DNA from: Streptomyces sp. Edi4 | Lineage (GTDB): Bacteria; Actinomycetota; Actinomycetes; Streptomycetales; Streptomycetaceae | Assembly: GCF_040253615.1 (NCBI RefSeq) | Contig: NZ_JBEJGY010000004.1 | Span: 1,674,001 to 1,738,000, forward strand | Length of the DNA stretch: 64,000 nt | Reading direction: 5' to 3' | Shown here: piece by piece, positions 17,098 through 27,611 of the stretch | Position numbering within the stretch: the stretch's first letter is position 1 | How the letters are laid out: the number at the start of each line of letters is the position of its first letter | Program-made: the position numbers and the translations under genes | The notes under the pieces: generated by a model | Database searches by the model: none | Told to the model about the DNA's origin: nothing | What the model saw: only the letters and a program-made list of their open reading frames with translations

Positions 17098-17125
17098 AGT
17101 CTAATGAAGGTTTTCTCGCTGTCTA
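17098..17125 (-). promoter_or_regulatory. Candidate ald promoter
   Basis: On the minus strand TAGACA (17125-17120) and TAGACT (17103-17098) are separated by 16 bases, close to the vegetative sigma-factor pattern. It lies about 100 bases upstream of the ald start. Confidence 0.45.
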
Positions 17126-17157
17126 CCCTTACAAAGCTCTAACCTTTGGCTGAAGCG

Positions 17158-19185
17158 CTACGGATTTCGCAGGTCCCTTGGGGCTGCTGCCTCGTCTTCC
17201 AGAAGTCGATCGGCCGTCACACGGTGCAACCGGGCCGCCGTGGGGTCGCCGAGCCGGTCCAGGGTGTCGGCGAGCCGGAGCTGGAGCGCGGCCTGCAACC
17301 GCAGATCACCGGCCTTGCGCGCCTGCTCCACCGCCTCCCGGCAGGTGCGCAGCGACTCCTCGGGGCGTCCGGCGTACTCCTGGACCCGGGCCGCCTCGCT
17401 CAACGCCCTTGCCTGGCTTGGGAGATCACCGAGCCGTCGGTATCCGGCCACCGCCGCGCGCCAGCAGCGCAGCGCCTCGCCGTAGCGGCCCGCGTAGGTG
17501 TGCACGGTGGCGAGCCGCCCGTACAGCCGGGCCTCGTCCGCGCGCTCGCCGCGCGCGAGCCGCTGCGACAGAGCCCGCCCGTACCAGTCCGACGCCCGCT
17601 GCCAGTCCCCCAGCTCCTGGTGGGCGCCGCCTACGGATTCCATCGCGCGGCCCGTGGCGTACGGGTCGTTCGCCGCGCGTCCGGCGTCAAGGGCGAGCCG
17701 GTAGCGGGCCAGCGCCTCGGTGGTGCGCCCGGTTCCCGCGTCCAGATCACCCAGGTTCAGCAGGGCCGCCGCCTTCTCGCGGTGCAGTTCGCGCCGCTCG
17801 GCCACGTCCAGGACGAGCTGGTGCAGGCCGTACAGGTCGGGGGCGGCCGCCTCGGTGCCCCGGTGGGCGGCGAGCGCCCGCACCAGGGCGGCGACCAGGC
17901 GCCGGGCCAGGGTGTCGAGTTCGCCGTCCCGCACGGCGAGCTCGGCGGCGGCCAGCAGCGCGGGCCTTCGGCCGCCGAGCCAGGCCTCGGCCGCGGCCCG
18001 GCTCGGAAAGCGCAGCGCGCGCGGCAGGCCGGCCAGGCGCTTGCGGGCGGCCGAGCCCTCCGGTTCGGTGACGGCGCGGCAGGACTGGAGCAGCCGCACG
18101 GTGCGCTCCAGCATGCGGGCGCGTGCCAGCTGCACCTCGCCGGGCCGGTCGACGCTCTCGCACAGCGCGCGCAGCAGCGGGGCGAGGGCGCCGGGCACAC
18201 GGAACTGTTCGGGCACGTCGGGGTCGCGGCGCAGCAGTCCGTACGCCACGAAGTCGCCGAGCGCCGTCTGGGCGCCCGAGACCGAGCAGCCGGCCAGCGC
18301 CGACGCGGTGTGCGCGTCGGCGATCCCGGCGGGGGCGAGAGCGAGCAGTCGCAGTATCCGCGCGGACGGCTGCGAAAGGCACTCGTACACGAGCCGGAAG
18401 GACGTGGCCAACGGCCGTGCGGAGCTGGGCAGTTCGGCCACGTCGTCGCCGAGGGCGCGCAGTTGTTTCGCCACGTCCGACACCGCCGCCTTGGGCCGGG
18501 CGGCGAGCCAGCCGCCGACCAGGACGAGCGCGGCGGGCTGGCCGGCGCACGCCTCGACCAGGGATTCGGCGGCGCGCGGGTCGACCGTGACGCGCACCGA
18601 CCCGGTGAAGCCCTCGAGGAGTTCGACGGCCGCTTTGGTGTCGAGGCCGCCCAGGGTGCAGGGGCGCACGTCCGGGATGCCGGTGAGCGGGCCCTTCGCG
18701 GTCGCCACGATCAGGCTCCGCGAGGTGTCGGGCAGCAGCGGGCCGACCTGCTCGGCGTCGGCCGCGTCGTCCAGCAGCACGATGGCCCGGCGGCTCGCGA
18801 GGGCGCCGCGCACCAGTTCGGTCAGCTCGTCCTGGCCCGCTCCTGGCGGCGCCGGCACCTCCAGGGCGTCCAGCAGGTCGCGGGCGACCCGGTCGGCCGG
18901 GACCCGGGCCCCGCCCGGTTCGGTGAGCGCGGCGCGCAGCACCCCGTCGGGGTAGTCGCCGGCCACCTGGCGGGCCAGCTCCGCGGCGAGCGCGGTGCGT
19001 CCCGACCCCGGCCGTCCGGCGATCAGCAGGACCCGGGCCCGGGGCGACTTCTTTCCTGACAGGGTGTCAAGTCCGGCGCGTTCGATGTCGGCCCTGAGTT
19101 CCTTCAACTCCCGGTGCCTGCCCAGGAATTGTCCCGCGCACTGCCCGGCGGCAGCGCCACCCACGTCCACCGCCTGATCCGTCAC
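17158..19185 (-). CDS. NB-ARC-like P-loop protein with TPR-like C-terminus
   Basis: This 675-residue protein has the layout of the AfsR core without its N-terminal DNA-binding domain. It has a P-loop NTPase region (about 20-280), a helical middle, and TPR-type helices from about residue 440 (ALARYRLALDAGRAANDPYA and similar). The Walker A reads GRPGSGRT, with Arg in place of the usual Lys. Walker B is AIVLLDDAAD. Such proteins often act as signal-transducing scaffolds; nothing here names a partner. The GTG start follows GGAG by eight bases. It is a lone gene between ald and the Nudix gene. Confidence 0.75.
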   Translation of the reverse strand: MTDQAVDVGGAAAGQCAGQFLGRHRELKELRADIERAGLDTLSGKKSPRARVLLIAGRPGSGRTALAAELARQVAGDYPDGVLRAALTEPGGARVPADRVARDLLDALEVPAPPGAGQDELTELVRGALASRRAIVLLDDAADAEQVGPLLPDTSRSLIVATAKGPLTGIPDVRPCTLGGLDTKAAVELLEGFTGSVRVTVDPRAAESLVEACAGQPAALVLVGGWLAARPKAAVSDVAKQLRALGDDVAELPSSARPLATSFRLVYECLSQPSARILRLLALAPAGIADAHTASALAGCSVSGAQTALGDFVAYGLLRRDPDVPEQFRVPGALAPLLRALCESVDRPGEVQLARARMLERTVRLLQSCRAVTEPEGSAARKRLAGLPRALRFPSRAAAEAWLGGRRPALLAAAELAVRDGELDTLARRLVAALVRALAAHRGTEAAAPDLYGLHQLVLDVAERRELHREKAAALLNLGDLDAGTGRTTEALARYRLALDAGRAANDPYATGRAMESVGGAHQELGDWQRASDWYGRALSQRLARGERADEARLYGRLATVHTYAGRYGEALRCWRAAVAGYRRLGDLPSQARALSEAARVQEYAGRPEESLRTCREAVEQARKAGDLRLQAALQLRLADTLDRLGDPTAARLHRVTADRLLEDEAAAPRDLRNP

Positions 19186-19353
19186 GGGCCACGCTCCGTC
19201 CGCCTGCGCACCTGGAGACCGTGCGGGTCTCCGCACGGGCAGTCCGAGCGTAGTTCACGCTTCGTGACCGTTCGGGGGGAGCGCGGCGGGGATGTCGCCC
19301 GATCGGATCAGCAGATTTTCAGATCGCGAGCGCCGGGCGGGCCGCGCGCCCGC

Positions 19354-19980
19354 TCACGCCTCGAACGGCCGGGCCGGCCAGGGCGCCTCGGCCGGCCGCA
19401 GCGTCTTGACGCCGTCGCCCCGCAGGGCCGCCGAGAGCGCGAGCACGCCGACCACCAGGCAGTTGTTGTGCAGCTCCCCCGCGAGCACCTTGCGCACCAG
19501 CTCCTCGAGCGGCACCCGGGCCAGCTCCATGTCGGCCTCCTCCTCGGCGACCTCGAAGCGCTCGCCGTCGGCCTCCGACAGGTCCTGGGCCAGGAAGATC
19601 CGTACGGCCTCGTCCGTGCCGCCGGGGCTGGTGAACACATCGCTCAGGACATGCCAGCGCTCGGCCTTGATGTGCGCCTCCTCGTACAGCTCGCGCTGGG
19701 CGGCGTGCAGCGGGTTCTCGCCCGGCACGTCCAGGAGTCCGGCCGGGATCTCCCAGAGCTTGTGGCGTACGGGGTGGCGGTACTGGCGCAGCACCACGAC
19801 CCGGCCCTGTTCGTCCAGGGCGAGGATCGCCACCGAGCCGGGGTGGGTCTGGTAGTCGCGCTGGTGGACCGAGCCGTCGGGCATCACCACGTCATCGGTG
19901 CGCACCCCCGTCTTGTTGCCGGTGAACGGGGTGGCGCTCGCCACGACCTGCCAGTGCTCGGCGGTGTCCTCGATGGCCAT
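19354..19980 (-). CDS. Nudix hydrolase, ADP-ribose pyrophosphatase type
   Basis: This 208-residue protein is likely to hydrolyse ADP-ribose to AMP and ribose 5-phosphate. The Nudix catalytic core is GLLDVPGENPLHAAQRELYE, then EAHI, with REL and the Glu pair intact. The variant spacing before the first Glu (PAGLLDV..GE) and the following TSPGGTDEAVRIFLA region match the actinobacterial ADP-ribose hydrolase beside pyrG that I remember from M. tuberculosis (Rv1700). GGAGG lies eight bases before the ATG. It follows pyrG in the same direction but is separated from it by a hairpin. Confidence 0.88.
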   Translation of the reverse strand: MAIEDTAEHWQVVASATPFTGNKTGVRTDDVVMPDGSVHQRDYQTHPGSVAILALDEQGRVVVLRQYRHPVRHKLWEIPAGLLDVPGENPLHAAQRELYEEAHIKAERWHVLSDVFTSPGGTDEAVRIFLAQDLSEADGERFEVAEEEADMELARVPLEELVRKVLAGELHNNCLVVGVLALSAALRGDGVKTLRPAEAPWPARPFEA

Positions 19981-20031
19981 GTCGGCGTCCTCCCACAGTG
20001 CGCGCGCAACAACAGAGCAAAGAAACAGAAA

Positions 20032-20068
20032 CCGGGGTACCGGCCCTGGTGAGGGCCGTGTACCCCGG
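20032..20068 (-). terminator. Hairpin after pyrG
   Basis: CCGGGGTAC-CGGCCCT pairs with AGGGCCG-GTACCCCGG across a GGTG loop, with a single unpaired T. It lies downstream of the pyrG stop and upstream of the Nudix gene on the minus strand. Confidence 0.7.
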
Positions 20069-20117
20069 CAACGTTAACGTGCGCGTCCCGGTAGGGAACT
20101 ACTTGGCGGGTACGGGA

Positions 20118-21800
<1,683 letters not shown>

Positions 21801-22236
21801 GGCCAAGAGGGGGCTCCCGTGGTCGCTGTCTGGAGTGCGTACCGGTCATCCTGTGGGGATCTTGTGCGAGATTTCGCGGGATACCGCGAGATTCCCAAGG
21901 GTGCCGTCGCTGCGGTTCGGGGCTTTTTTCAGCACCCGGCCACGGGCTACCAGGGTATCAGCGCCAGCGGGAGAGCGCGTCCGGCCACGCTCTGTATGCC
22001 GCACGTCAGCCCTGAGTACGAGCCTCACTCGTTCGGCCCAAGGGCGTTCGATGGAGGCTCCAGCGGATCTTCGAGGTGCGTCGTATCCTGCTCGGACACT
22101 CGCTCGGCGAGCCGCCGCCTGGTAGCACGGCACCACCCAGCCCGTCATCCGGAACACGCGCTCGTCGGCGAACCCTTGACCGCTGTCGCTGTAAGCGCCC
22201 CGAGGGGCGACGTGGCCGTTCGACTGGAGATTGCAC
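21801..22236. other. Divergent intergenic region between pyrG and the GH15 gene
   Basis: This 436-base gap carries upstream sequence for both divergent genes. TCGCGG-GATA-CCGCGA (21874-21889) is a small dyad flanked by direct GCGAGATT repeats, a possible binding site on the pyrG side. A T-run (about 21925-21930) lies in a GGGGCTTTTTTCAG context. No supported gene; short frames here are low complexity. Confidence 0.5.
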
Positions 22237-24045
22237 GTGGCCGGGCGCATCGAGGATTACGCACTCATCGGAGACATGCAGACCGCCGCACTGGTCTGCC
22301 GGGACGGCACGGCGGACTGGCTCTGTCTGCCCCGTTTCGACTCGCACGCCGTCTTCGCCGGACTCCTCGGCACCGAGGAACACGGCTTCTGGCGGGTCGG
22401 CCCCGCGCACGGCGCCGCCGACCGGCCCCCGGCGGCCGACCGCCGCCGCTACCGGGGCGACTCGCTCATCCTGGAATCGGAGTGGGACACCCCGCGCGGC
22501 ACCGTCCGCGTGACCGACTTCATGCCGCCGCGTGACGGCGCCCCGCAGCTGATCCGCATCGTGGAAGGCGTCAGCGGCCGCGTCCAGATGCGCTCCACGC
22601 TGCGCATGCGGTTCAGTTACGGGCGGATCACCCCCTGGGTGCACAAGGTCGACGACACCCGCACGGTGGCCGTCGCCGGCCCCGACTCGGTCTGGCTGGA
22701 CACCGAGGCGGAGACGTACGGCAAGGACCTCACCACGTACTCCGACTTCACCGTCTCGCCCGGCGAGCGGGTCGCCTTCACCATCAGCTGGCAGCCCTCG
22801 CACCGCGAGCCGCCCGCGCTGCCCGAGCCCGAGGCGTCCCTGGAGGCCACCGAGGACTTCTGGCGCGAGTGGGTGGAGCACTGCACCTACCACGGGCCCT
22901 ACCGCGAGGCCGTGGTCCGCTCCCTGATCACCCTCAAGGCGCTCACGTACGCCCCCACCGGCGGCATCGTGGCCGCGCCCACCACCTCCCTGCCCGAGCA
23001 CGTCGGCGGCGAACGCAACTGGGACTACCGCTACACCTGGCTGCGCGACGCGGCGATCACCCTGTCGTCGCTGCTGCGCACCGGCTACCGCGAGGAGGCC
23101 CGCGCCTGGCGCGAGTGGCTGCTGCGGGCGGTCGCGGGCGACCCCGAGAACCTTCAGATCATGTACGGGATCGCGGGCGAGCGCGAGCTGGGCGAGACCG
23201 AGCTCGACTGGCTGCCGGGCTATGAGAACTCCACCCCGGTGCGGGCCGGCAACGGCGCTGCCCATCAGCTCCAGCTCGACGTGTACGGCGAGGTCACAGA
23301 GGCGCTGCACCTGGCGCACATGACGGGGCTCGCCCGCAACGACTACGCCTCGCTCCTCCAGCTCAAGCTGATCCGCTACCTGGAGACCCACTGGGACCAG
23401 CCCGACGAGGGCATCTGGGAGGTGCGCGGCCCGCGCCGCCACTTCGTGCACTCCAAGGTGATGGCCTGGGTCGCCGTCGACCGCACCATCAAGCTCATCG
23501 AGTCCGGCGACGCCGACGGCCCGCTGGAGAAGTGGCGCCGGCTGCGCGACGACATCCACCGCGACGTGTGCGAGAAGGGGTACGACAAGGAGCGCAACAC
23601 CTTCACGCAGTCCTACGGCTCCCAGGAGCTGGACGCCTCGCTGCTGCTCATCCCGCAGATGGGCTTCCTGCCGCCGGACGACAAGCGCGTGATCGGCACC
23701 ATCGAGGCGATCCAGCGCGAGCTGTCCACCCGGGACGGGTTCATCCTGCGCTACCCGACGACGGGCGGCGGCGAGGACAACCTGGACGGCCTCGAGGGCG
23801 AGGAGGGCGCGTTCTTGGCCTGCTCGTTCTGGATGGCGGACGACCTCGCGATGATCGGCCGGGTGGACGAGGCCCGCAAGCTCTTCGAGAAGCTGCTCGC
23901 CCTGCGCAACGACCTGGGTCTGCTCGCCGAGGAGTGGGATCCCCACCTTCAGCGCCAGGTCGGCAACTTCCCGCAGGCCTTCAGCCACGTTCCGCTCATC
24001 GACACGGCGCTGCGGCTGACCGCCTCGGGCGCGTACGGCGGCTGA
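22237..24045 (+). CDS. Glycoside hydrolase family 15 protein (trehalase/glucoamylase type)
   Basis: This 602-residue cytoplasmic protein has no signal peptide. An N-terminal beta-rich domain (IEDYALIGDMQTAALVCRDG) leads to an (alpha/alpha)6 catalytic domain. The family sequence RNWDYRYTWLRDAAI is present, and LAEEWDP near the C-terminus holds a likely catalytic carboxylate. Actinobacterial members with this layout include intracellular trehalases, so trehalose is the best substrate guess; glucoamylase activity is the alternative. The GTG start lies seven bases after GGAG. It is followed by a PucR regulator on the same strand. Confidence 0.88.
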   Translation: MAGRIEDYALIGDMQTAALVCRDGTADWLCLPRFDSHAVFAGLLGTEEHGFWRVGPAHGAADRPPAADRRRYRGDSLILESEWDTPRGTVRVTDFMPPRDGAPQLIRIVEGVSGRVQMRSTLRMRFSYGRITPWVHKVDDTRTVAVAGPDSVWLDTEAETYGKDLTTYSDFTVSPGERVAFTISWQPSHREPPALPEPEASLEATEDFWREWVEHCTYHGPYREAVVRSLITLKALTYAPTGGIVAAPTTSLPEHVGGERNWDYRYTWLRDAAITLSSLLRTGYREEARAWREWLLRAVAGDPENLQIMYGIAGERELGETELDWLPGYENSTPVRAGNGAAHQLQLDVYGEVTEALHLAHMTGLARNDYASLLQLKLIRYLETHWDQPDEGIWEVRGPRRHFVHSKVMAWVAVDRTIKLIESGDADGPLEKWRRLRDDIHRDVCEKGYDKERNTFTQSYGSQELDASLLLIPQMGFLPPDDKRVIGTIEAIQRELSTRDGFILRYPTTGGGEDNLDGLEGEEGAFLACSFWMADDLAMIGRVDEARKLFEKLLALRNDLGLLAEEWDPHLQRQVGNFPQAFSHVPLIDTALRLTASGAYGG

Positions 24046-24187
24046 CGGCGACCCGCCCGGCCGGCCGGCGCCCCGCGTGACGTACGCCACAGGGGGCGGG
24101 CCCCGGACATGACCGCCGGTAGCGTCCGGCGCACGCGGTGGCGTCCGGGGCCGGCCCGGGCCGCGTACGAGGAGAGGCTGGGTCCCC

Positions 24188-25822
24188 GTGGACACGCAGG
24201 GCGGGATCACCGTGCAGCGGGCGCTGGAGCTGCCGGGGCTGCGCGGCGGCCTGCCCGAGGTCGTCGCGGGCGCGGACCGGCTCCAGCGCACCGTGCGCTG
24301 GGTGCACGCGGGTGAGGTGCCCAACATCGCCTCGCTGCTCAAGGGCGGCGAGCTGCTGCTCACCACCGGCCTCGGCCTCGGCGCCCGCCCAGCCGAGCAG
24401 CGCGCCTTCGTGCGGCGCCTGGCGGACCGGGGCATCGCCGCCCTCGTCGTCGAGCTCGGCCCGCGCTTCGCCCGGCTGCCCGCCACCCTCGTGGAGACCG
24501 CGCGCGCGGCCGGGCTCCCGCTGGTCCAGCTGCACCGCGAGGTGCCGTTCGTCGCGGTGACCGAGGAGATCCACACCGAGATCGTCAACGGCCACTACGC
24601 CCTGCTGCAACGCGCCGAAGAAGTCCACCGGCGCTGCACGGGCGCACTGCTGGGCGGCGGCGGAATCCCCCAAGTCCTCGGCATCCTGGCCGACTTCACC
24701 GCCAACCCGGTCTTCCTCGAGACCCCCGACGGGCAGCTCCTGTACGCCGCGGGGTGCGAGGCGGGCGAGGCGGCCGCCGATCCGCTCCAGGTGTGGGAGG
24801 GGCTGCGCGGGCGGCGCGAGACCCGGGCGGAGGGGCCGCCGGTGGGCGCGGTCCTGGTGGACGTGCCGGGCGGCGGCCAGGGCGCCGGCGCGGTCCGGGC
24901 CCGGCTCGCGCTCCTCGCGGTCGGCCCACCGCTGCTCCCGGTGCACCGCATGGCCGCCGAGCGGGCGGCGGGCATCCTCGCGGTCGTGCTCATGCAGGCC
25001 CGTCAGGAGGAGGAGCTGGCCGCGCGCGGCCGGGGCGACTTCCTGACCGACCTCGCCGAGGGCCGCGTCACCCCCGACGACGCGCCCGGCCAGGCCAAGG
25101 TCCTCGGCTTCAGGCCCGGCGAGGGCCCGCTGCTCCCGGTGGTGATGCGGCTGGCCTCCGAGCTCTCCCCCACCGGCAACTGGGCCGTGCTGGCGCGGGC
25201 CGTGCTCGAAGAGCTGTCCTCGGTGGGCGTGCCCGTCCTGCTCGGCGTACGCCCCGTCGAGGGCCGGGTGCCGCTGCTGCTCGGCCTGCGCTCGGAGTCG
25301 GAGCGCACCGCGGTCGCCGACCGGGTCGCGGCGGCCCTGCGCGCCGGGGTCGAGCGGGCCGGGCTCAGGGGCGCGCGGGCCGGGACGCGACCGGTGGTCG
25401 TGGTGGGGGTGGCGGGCAGCTGGGCCGCGGCGGGCGCCGGCCTGCGCCACGCGGCGGAGACGGCGGCCGCGGCCCAGGGGCTGCCCGAGCGGCCCTGGTA
25501 CGACGCCCGGCGCCTTGACATCGACCTGCTGCTGTGGCGGCTGCGCGAACACCCCGACCTCGCGGCGTTCGTGGAGCGCGCGATCGGCCCGCTCCAGGCC
25601 CACGACCATGCCGCGCGCCCGCCGCTGCTGCCCACCCTGGAGACCTACCTGGCGCACGCGGGCCGCAAGGCGGAGACCGCGCGCGAGCTGCACCTCAACC
25701 GGCAGACCCTCTACAACCGCCTCGCCCGCATCGCGGACCTCCTGGGCACCGACCTGGACGACCCGCAGACGGTGCTCGCCCTCTCCCTCGCCCTGCGGGC
25801 GCGCCGGCACGCGACCGGCTAG
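24188..25822 (+). CDS. PucR-family transcriptional regulator
   Basis: This is a 544-residue regulator. The N-terminal 120 residues form a PucR-type sensory domain (ITVQRALELPGLRGGLPEVV; LLTTGLGLG). A GGDEF-like middle region of weak similarity follows. The C-terminal helix-turn-helix (ETARELHLNRQTLYNRLARI, about 492-511) is the PucR/CdaR output domain. Family members respond to purines, sugar acids or other metabolites; the ligand is unknown. GAGGAGAGG lies ten bases before the GTG. It may control the GH15 gene 142 bases upstream, but no operator was recognised. Confidence 0.9.
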   Translation: MDTQGGITVQRALELPGLRGGLPEVVAGADRLQRTVRWVHAGEVPNIASLLKGGELLLTTGLGLGARPAEQRAFVRRLADRGIAALVVELGPRFARLPATLVETARAAGLPLVQLHREVPFVAVTEEIHTEIVNGHYALLQRAEEVHRRCTGALLGGGGIPQVLGILADFTANPVFLETPDGQLLYAAGCEAGEAAADPLQVWEGLRGRRETRAEGPPVGAVLVDVPGGGQGAGAVRARLALLAVGPPLLPVHRMAAERAAGILAVVLMQARQEEELAARGRGDFLTDLAEGRVTPDDAPGQAKVLGFRPGEGPLLPVVMRLASELSPTGNWAVLARAVLEELSSVGVPVLLGVRPVEGRVPLLLGLRSESERTAVADRVAAALRAGVERAGLRGARAGTRPVVVVGVAGSWAAAGAGLRHAAETAAAAQGLPERPWYDARRLDIDLLLWRLREHPDLAAFVERAIGPLQAHDHAARPPLLPTLETYLAHAGRKAETARELHLNRQTLYNRLARIADLLGTDLDDPQTVLALSLALRARRHATG

Positions 25823-25840
25823 GACGCGCCGGGCCGCCCC

Positions 25841-26920
25841 TCAGGTACCCGTCAACTCGTCGTAGACGGCGAGCACTTGGGCGACGGTCTCGTCCTCGGT
25901 GGGCCAGCTCCCCGCCTGTACGCGCCCGGCATCGGCCAGCGCGCGGCGCGCCGAGGGGTCCCCGAGGAGGGCGACGACCGCGTCGGCCAGCGCCGCCGCG
26001 TCCCCGTACGGTACGAGCAGCGCCGCGTCCCCCACCAGCTCCGGCACCCCGCCCACGGCCGTGGCCACCAGCGGCACCCCCAGGCGCAGCGCCTCCTGGG
26101 CGAGCAGCGAGCGGGCCTCCCAGCGGCTGGGCAGCACCGCGATGTCGGCGGAGGCCAGCAGTTCGGTGATGTCATCGCGCCGGCCGACGAGTTTGACGGG
26201 CAGGGACTCCGCCTCGATACGCCGCCGCAGCGCACCCCGCTCGCGTCCTTCGCCCGCGATGACGAGCAGCGGCACCACATCGAGGTCGCGCCACACGCGC
26301 GCGGCGTCGAGCAGCACGTCGTAGCCCCGGTGCTCGACGAGGCTGCCCACCGCCATCAGCAACGGCCGGTCCACCGCGCCCAGTTCGGCCCGCGCCTTGT
26401 CGTGGGCGAGCCCGCTGGGCAGCCGGGGGGCGGGGACGGCGACGGCGGCGAGCCGGGCATCGCGCGCGCCGTGCCCCCGGGCCCGGTCGAGGAGTTCGGA
26501 CGAGGTGGCGAGCACCACGGCCGCCGACCGCGAGACCCGGCGCTCGAGCAGGCGCAGCACGTGGCCCCGGGCCCCTTCGGCGTGGGCGCGCGTGTGCCAG
26601 GTGACGACCAGCGGCACGCCGCGCCGGCCGCTCAGGGCGAGCGCGGCCCGCACGGCCGCGTGCAGGCCGTGCGCGTGGACCACGTCGGCGTCGGCGCACG
26701 CGGTGCGCAGCGCGCCCACCGCCGCCGGGTCGCCGCGCCGCGCCACCGGCACGAACAGGGCGCCGGCGCCGGGGAAGTCGTAGTCCCGCTCAAGGGCGGC
26801 CGGGGCGCAGACGGTGACGCGTACGCCCCGGGCGACCAGGCCGGCCGTGAGCGACCTGACGTGCGCGCTGCTGCCCGCGCTGCCGCCGCCCAGCACTTGG
26901 ACCGTACGCAGCTGTGTCAC
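25841..26920 (-). CDS. Glycosyltransferase family 4 protein
   Basis: This is a 359-residue GT-B fold enzyme that transfers sugar from an activated donor. The N-terminal half has the glycine-rich acceptor-side loop (VLGGGSAGSSAHVRS) and DVVHAHGLHAA. The C-terminal half has the GT4 E-x7-E motif (EARSLLAQE) and the VATAVGGVPELV loop. The GTG start follows GGGAG by nine bases; a longer frame would begin in intergenic repeat. It converges on the pucR gene with an 18-base gap. Its product is unknown. Confidence 0.9.
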   Translation of the reverse strand: MTQLRTVQVLGGGSAGSSAHVRSLTAGLVARGVRVTVCAPAALERDYDFPGAGALFVPVARRGDPAAVGALRTACADADVVHAHGLHAAVRAALALSGRRGVPLVVTWHTRAHAEGARGHVLRLLERRVSRSAAVVLATSSELLDRARGHGARDARLAAVAVPAPRLPSGLAHDKARAELGAVDRPLLMAVGSLVEHRGYDVLLDAARVWRDLDVVPLLVIAGEGRERGALRRRIEAESLPVKLVGRRDDITELLASADIAVLPSRWEARSLLAQEALRLGVPLVATAVGGVPELVGDAALLVPYGDAAALADAVVALLGDPSARRALADAGRVQAGSWPTEDETVAQVLAVYDELTGT

Positions 26921-27611
26921 GTGAACAGGCTCCCGGAGCGGGGGTCGATGATTCCCGGCCAAGGATGCCAGTCCGTACGGGCGTTCCGGGCCCGGCCGGG
27001 GGTTCTCGCCGCGCCGCACCACGAAGACGCCCACGCCGGACCACCCCCACGGGTGAACCCCGAGCGCGCAGTTCCCCGCGCCCCTGACAGGTCCATGCTG
27101 GCCCACACCGGCATAGTCAGCCCGTCATGGGGGTCCCCCCTGGCCCTTAAGGCCTTGGGGGAGTTTGAGGACGAAGCCCTTCAGGCCGGGCGGAGTCTGG
27201 GGCGGAGCCCCAGGGGCCCCGGCTGCGCGCAGTTCCCCGCGCCCCTGGCAGGGCTTGTGCTGGCCCGCATGGGCACCCTCAGCCCGTCCGGCGTTTGAGG
27301 ACAGGCCTGGGGCGGCGCCCCAGGGGCCCCGGCTGCGGGCCGTGCGTGGCTGGGCGCGCAGTTCCCCGCGCCCCTGAGCATCCGGCGCCGGCCCGGACCG
27401 GCAACTTCAGCCCGTCCGGCGATTGAGGACGAGCGCTTTCGGCGCGAACGGGGTCTGGGGCGGATCCCCAGGGGGCCCGGCTGCGCGCAGTTCCCCGCGC
27501 CCCTGGCAGGGCTTGTGCTGGCCCGCATGGGCATACCCAGCCCGTCCGGCGTTTGAGGACGAGGCCCTTCAGGCCGAACGGGGTCTGGGGCGGAGCCCCA
27601 GGGGGCCCGGG
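26921..27611. repeat. Intergenic repeat cluster B
   Basis: Four units of the shared intergenic repeat lie in the orientation opposite to cluster A. Each starts with GCGCAGTTCCCCGCGCCCCT, at about 27066, 27226, 27354 and 27484, and includes CAGCCCGTCCGGCG and the hairpin TGGGGCGGAGCCCCAG or a variant. Spacing is about 128-160 bases. The left 140 bases (26921-27060) are glycosyltransferase upstream sequence with GGGAG at about 26930-26934. Frames through the repeats are spurious. Confidence 0.8.
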
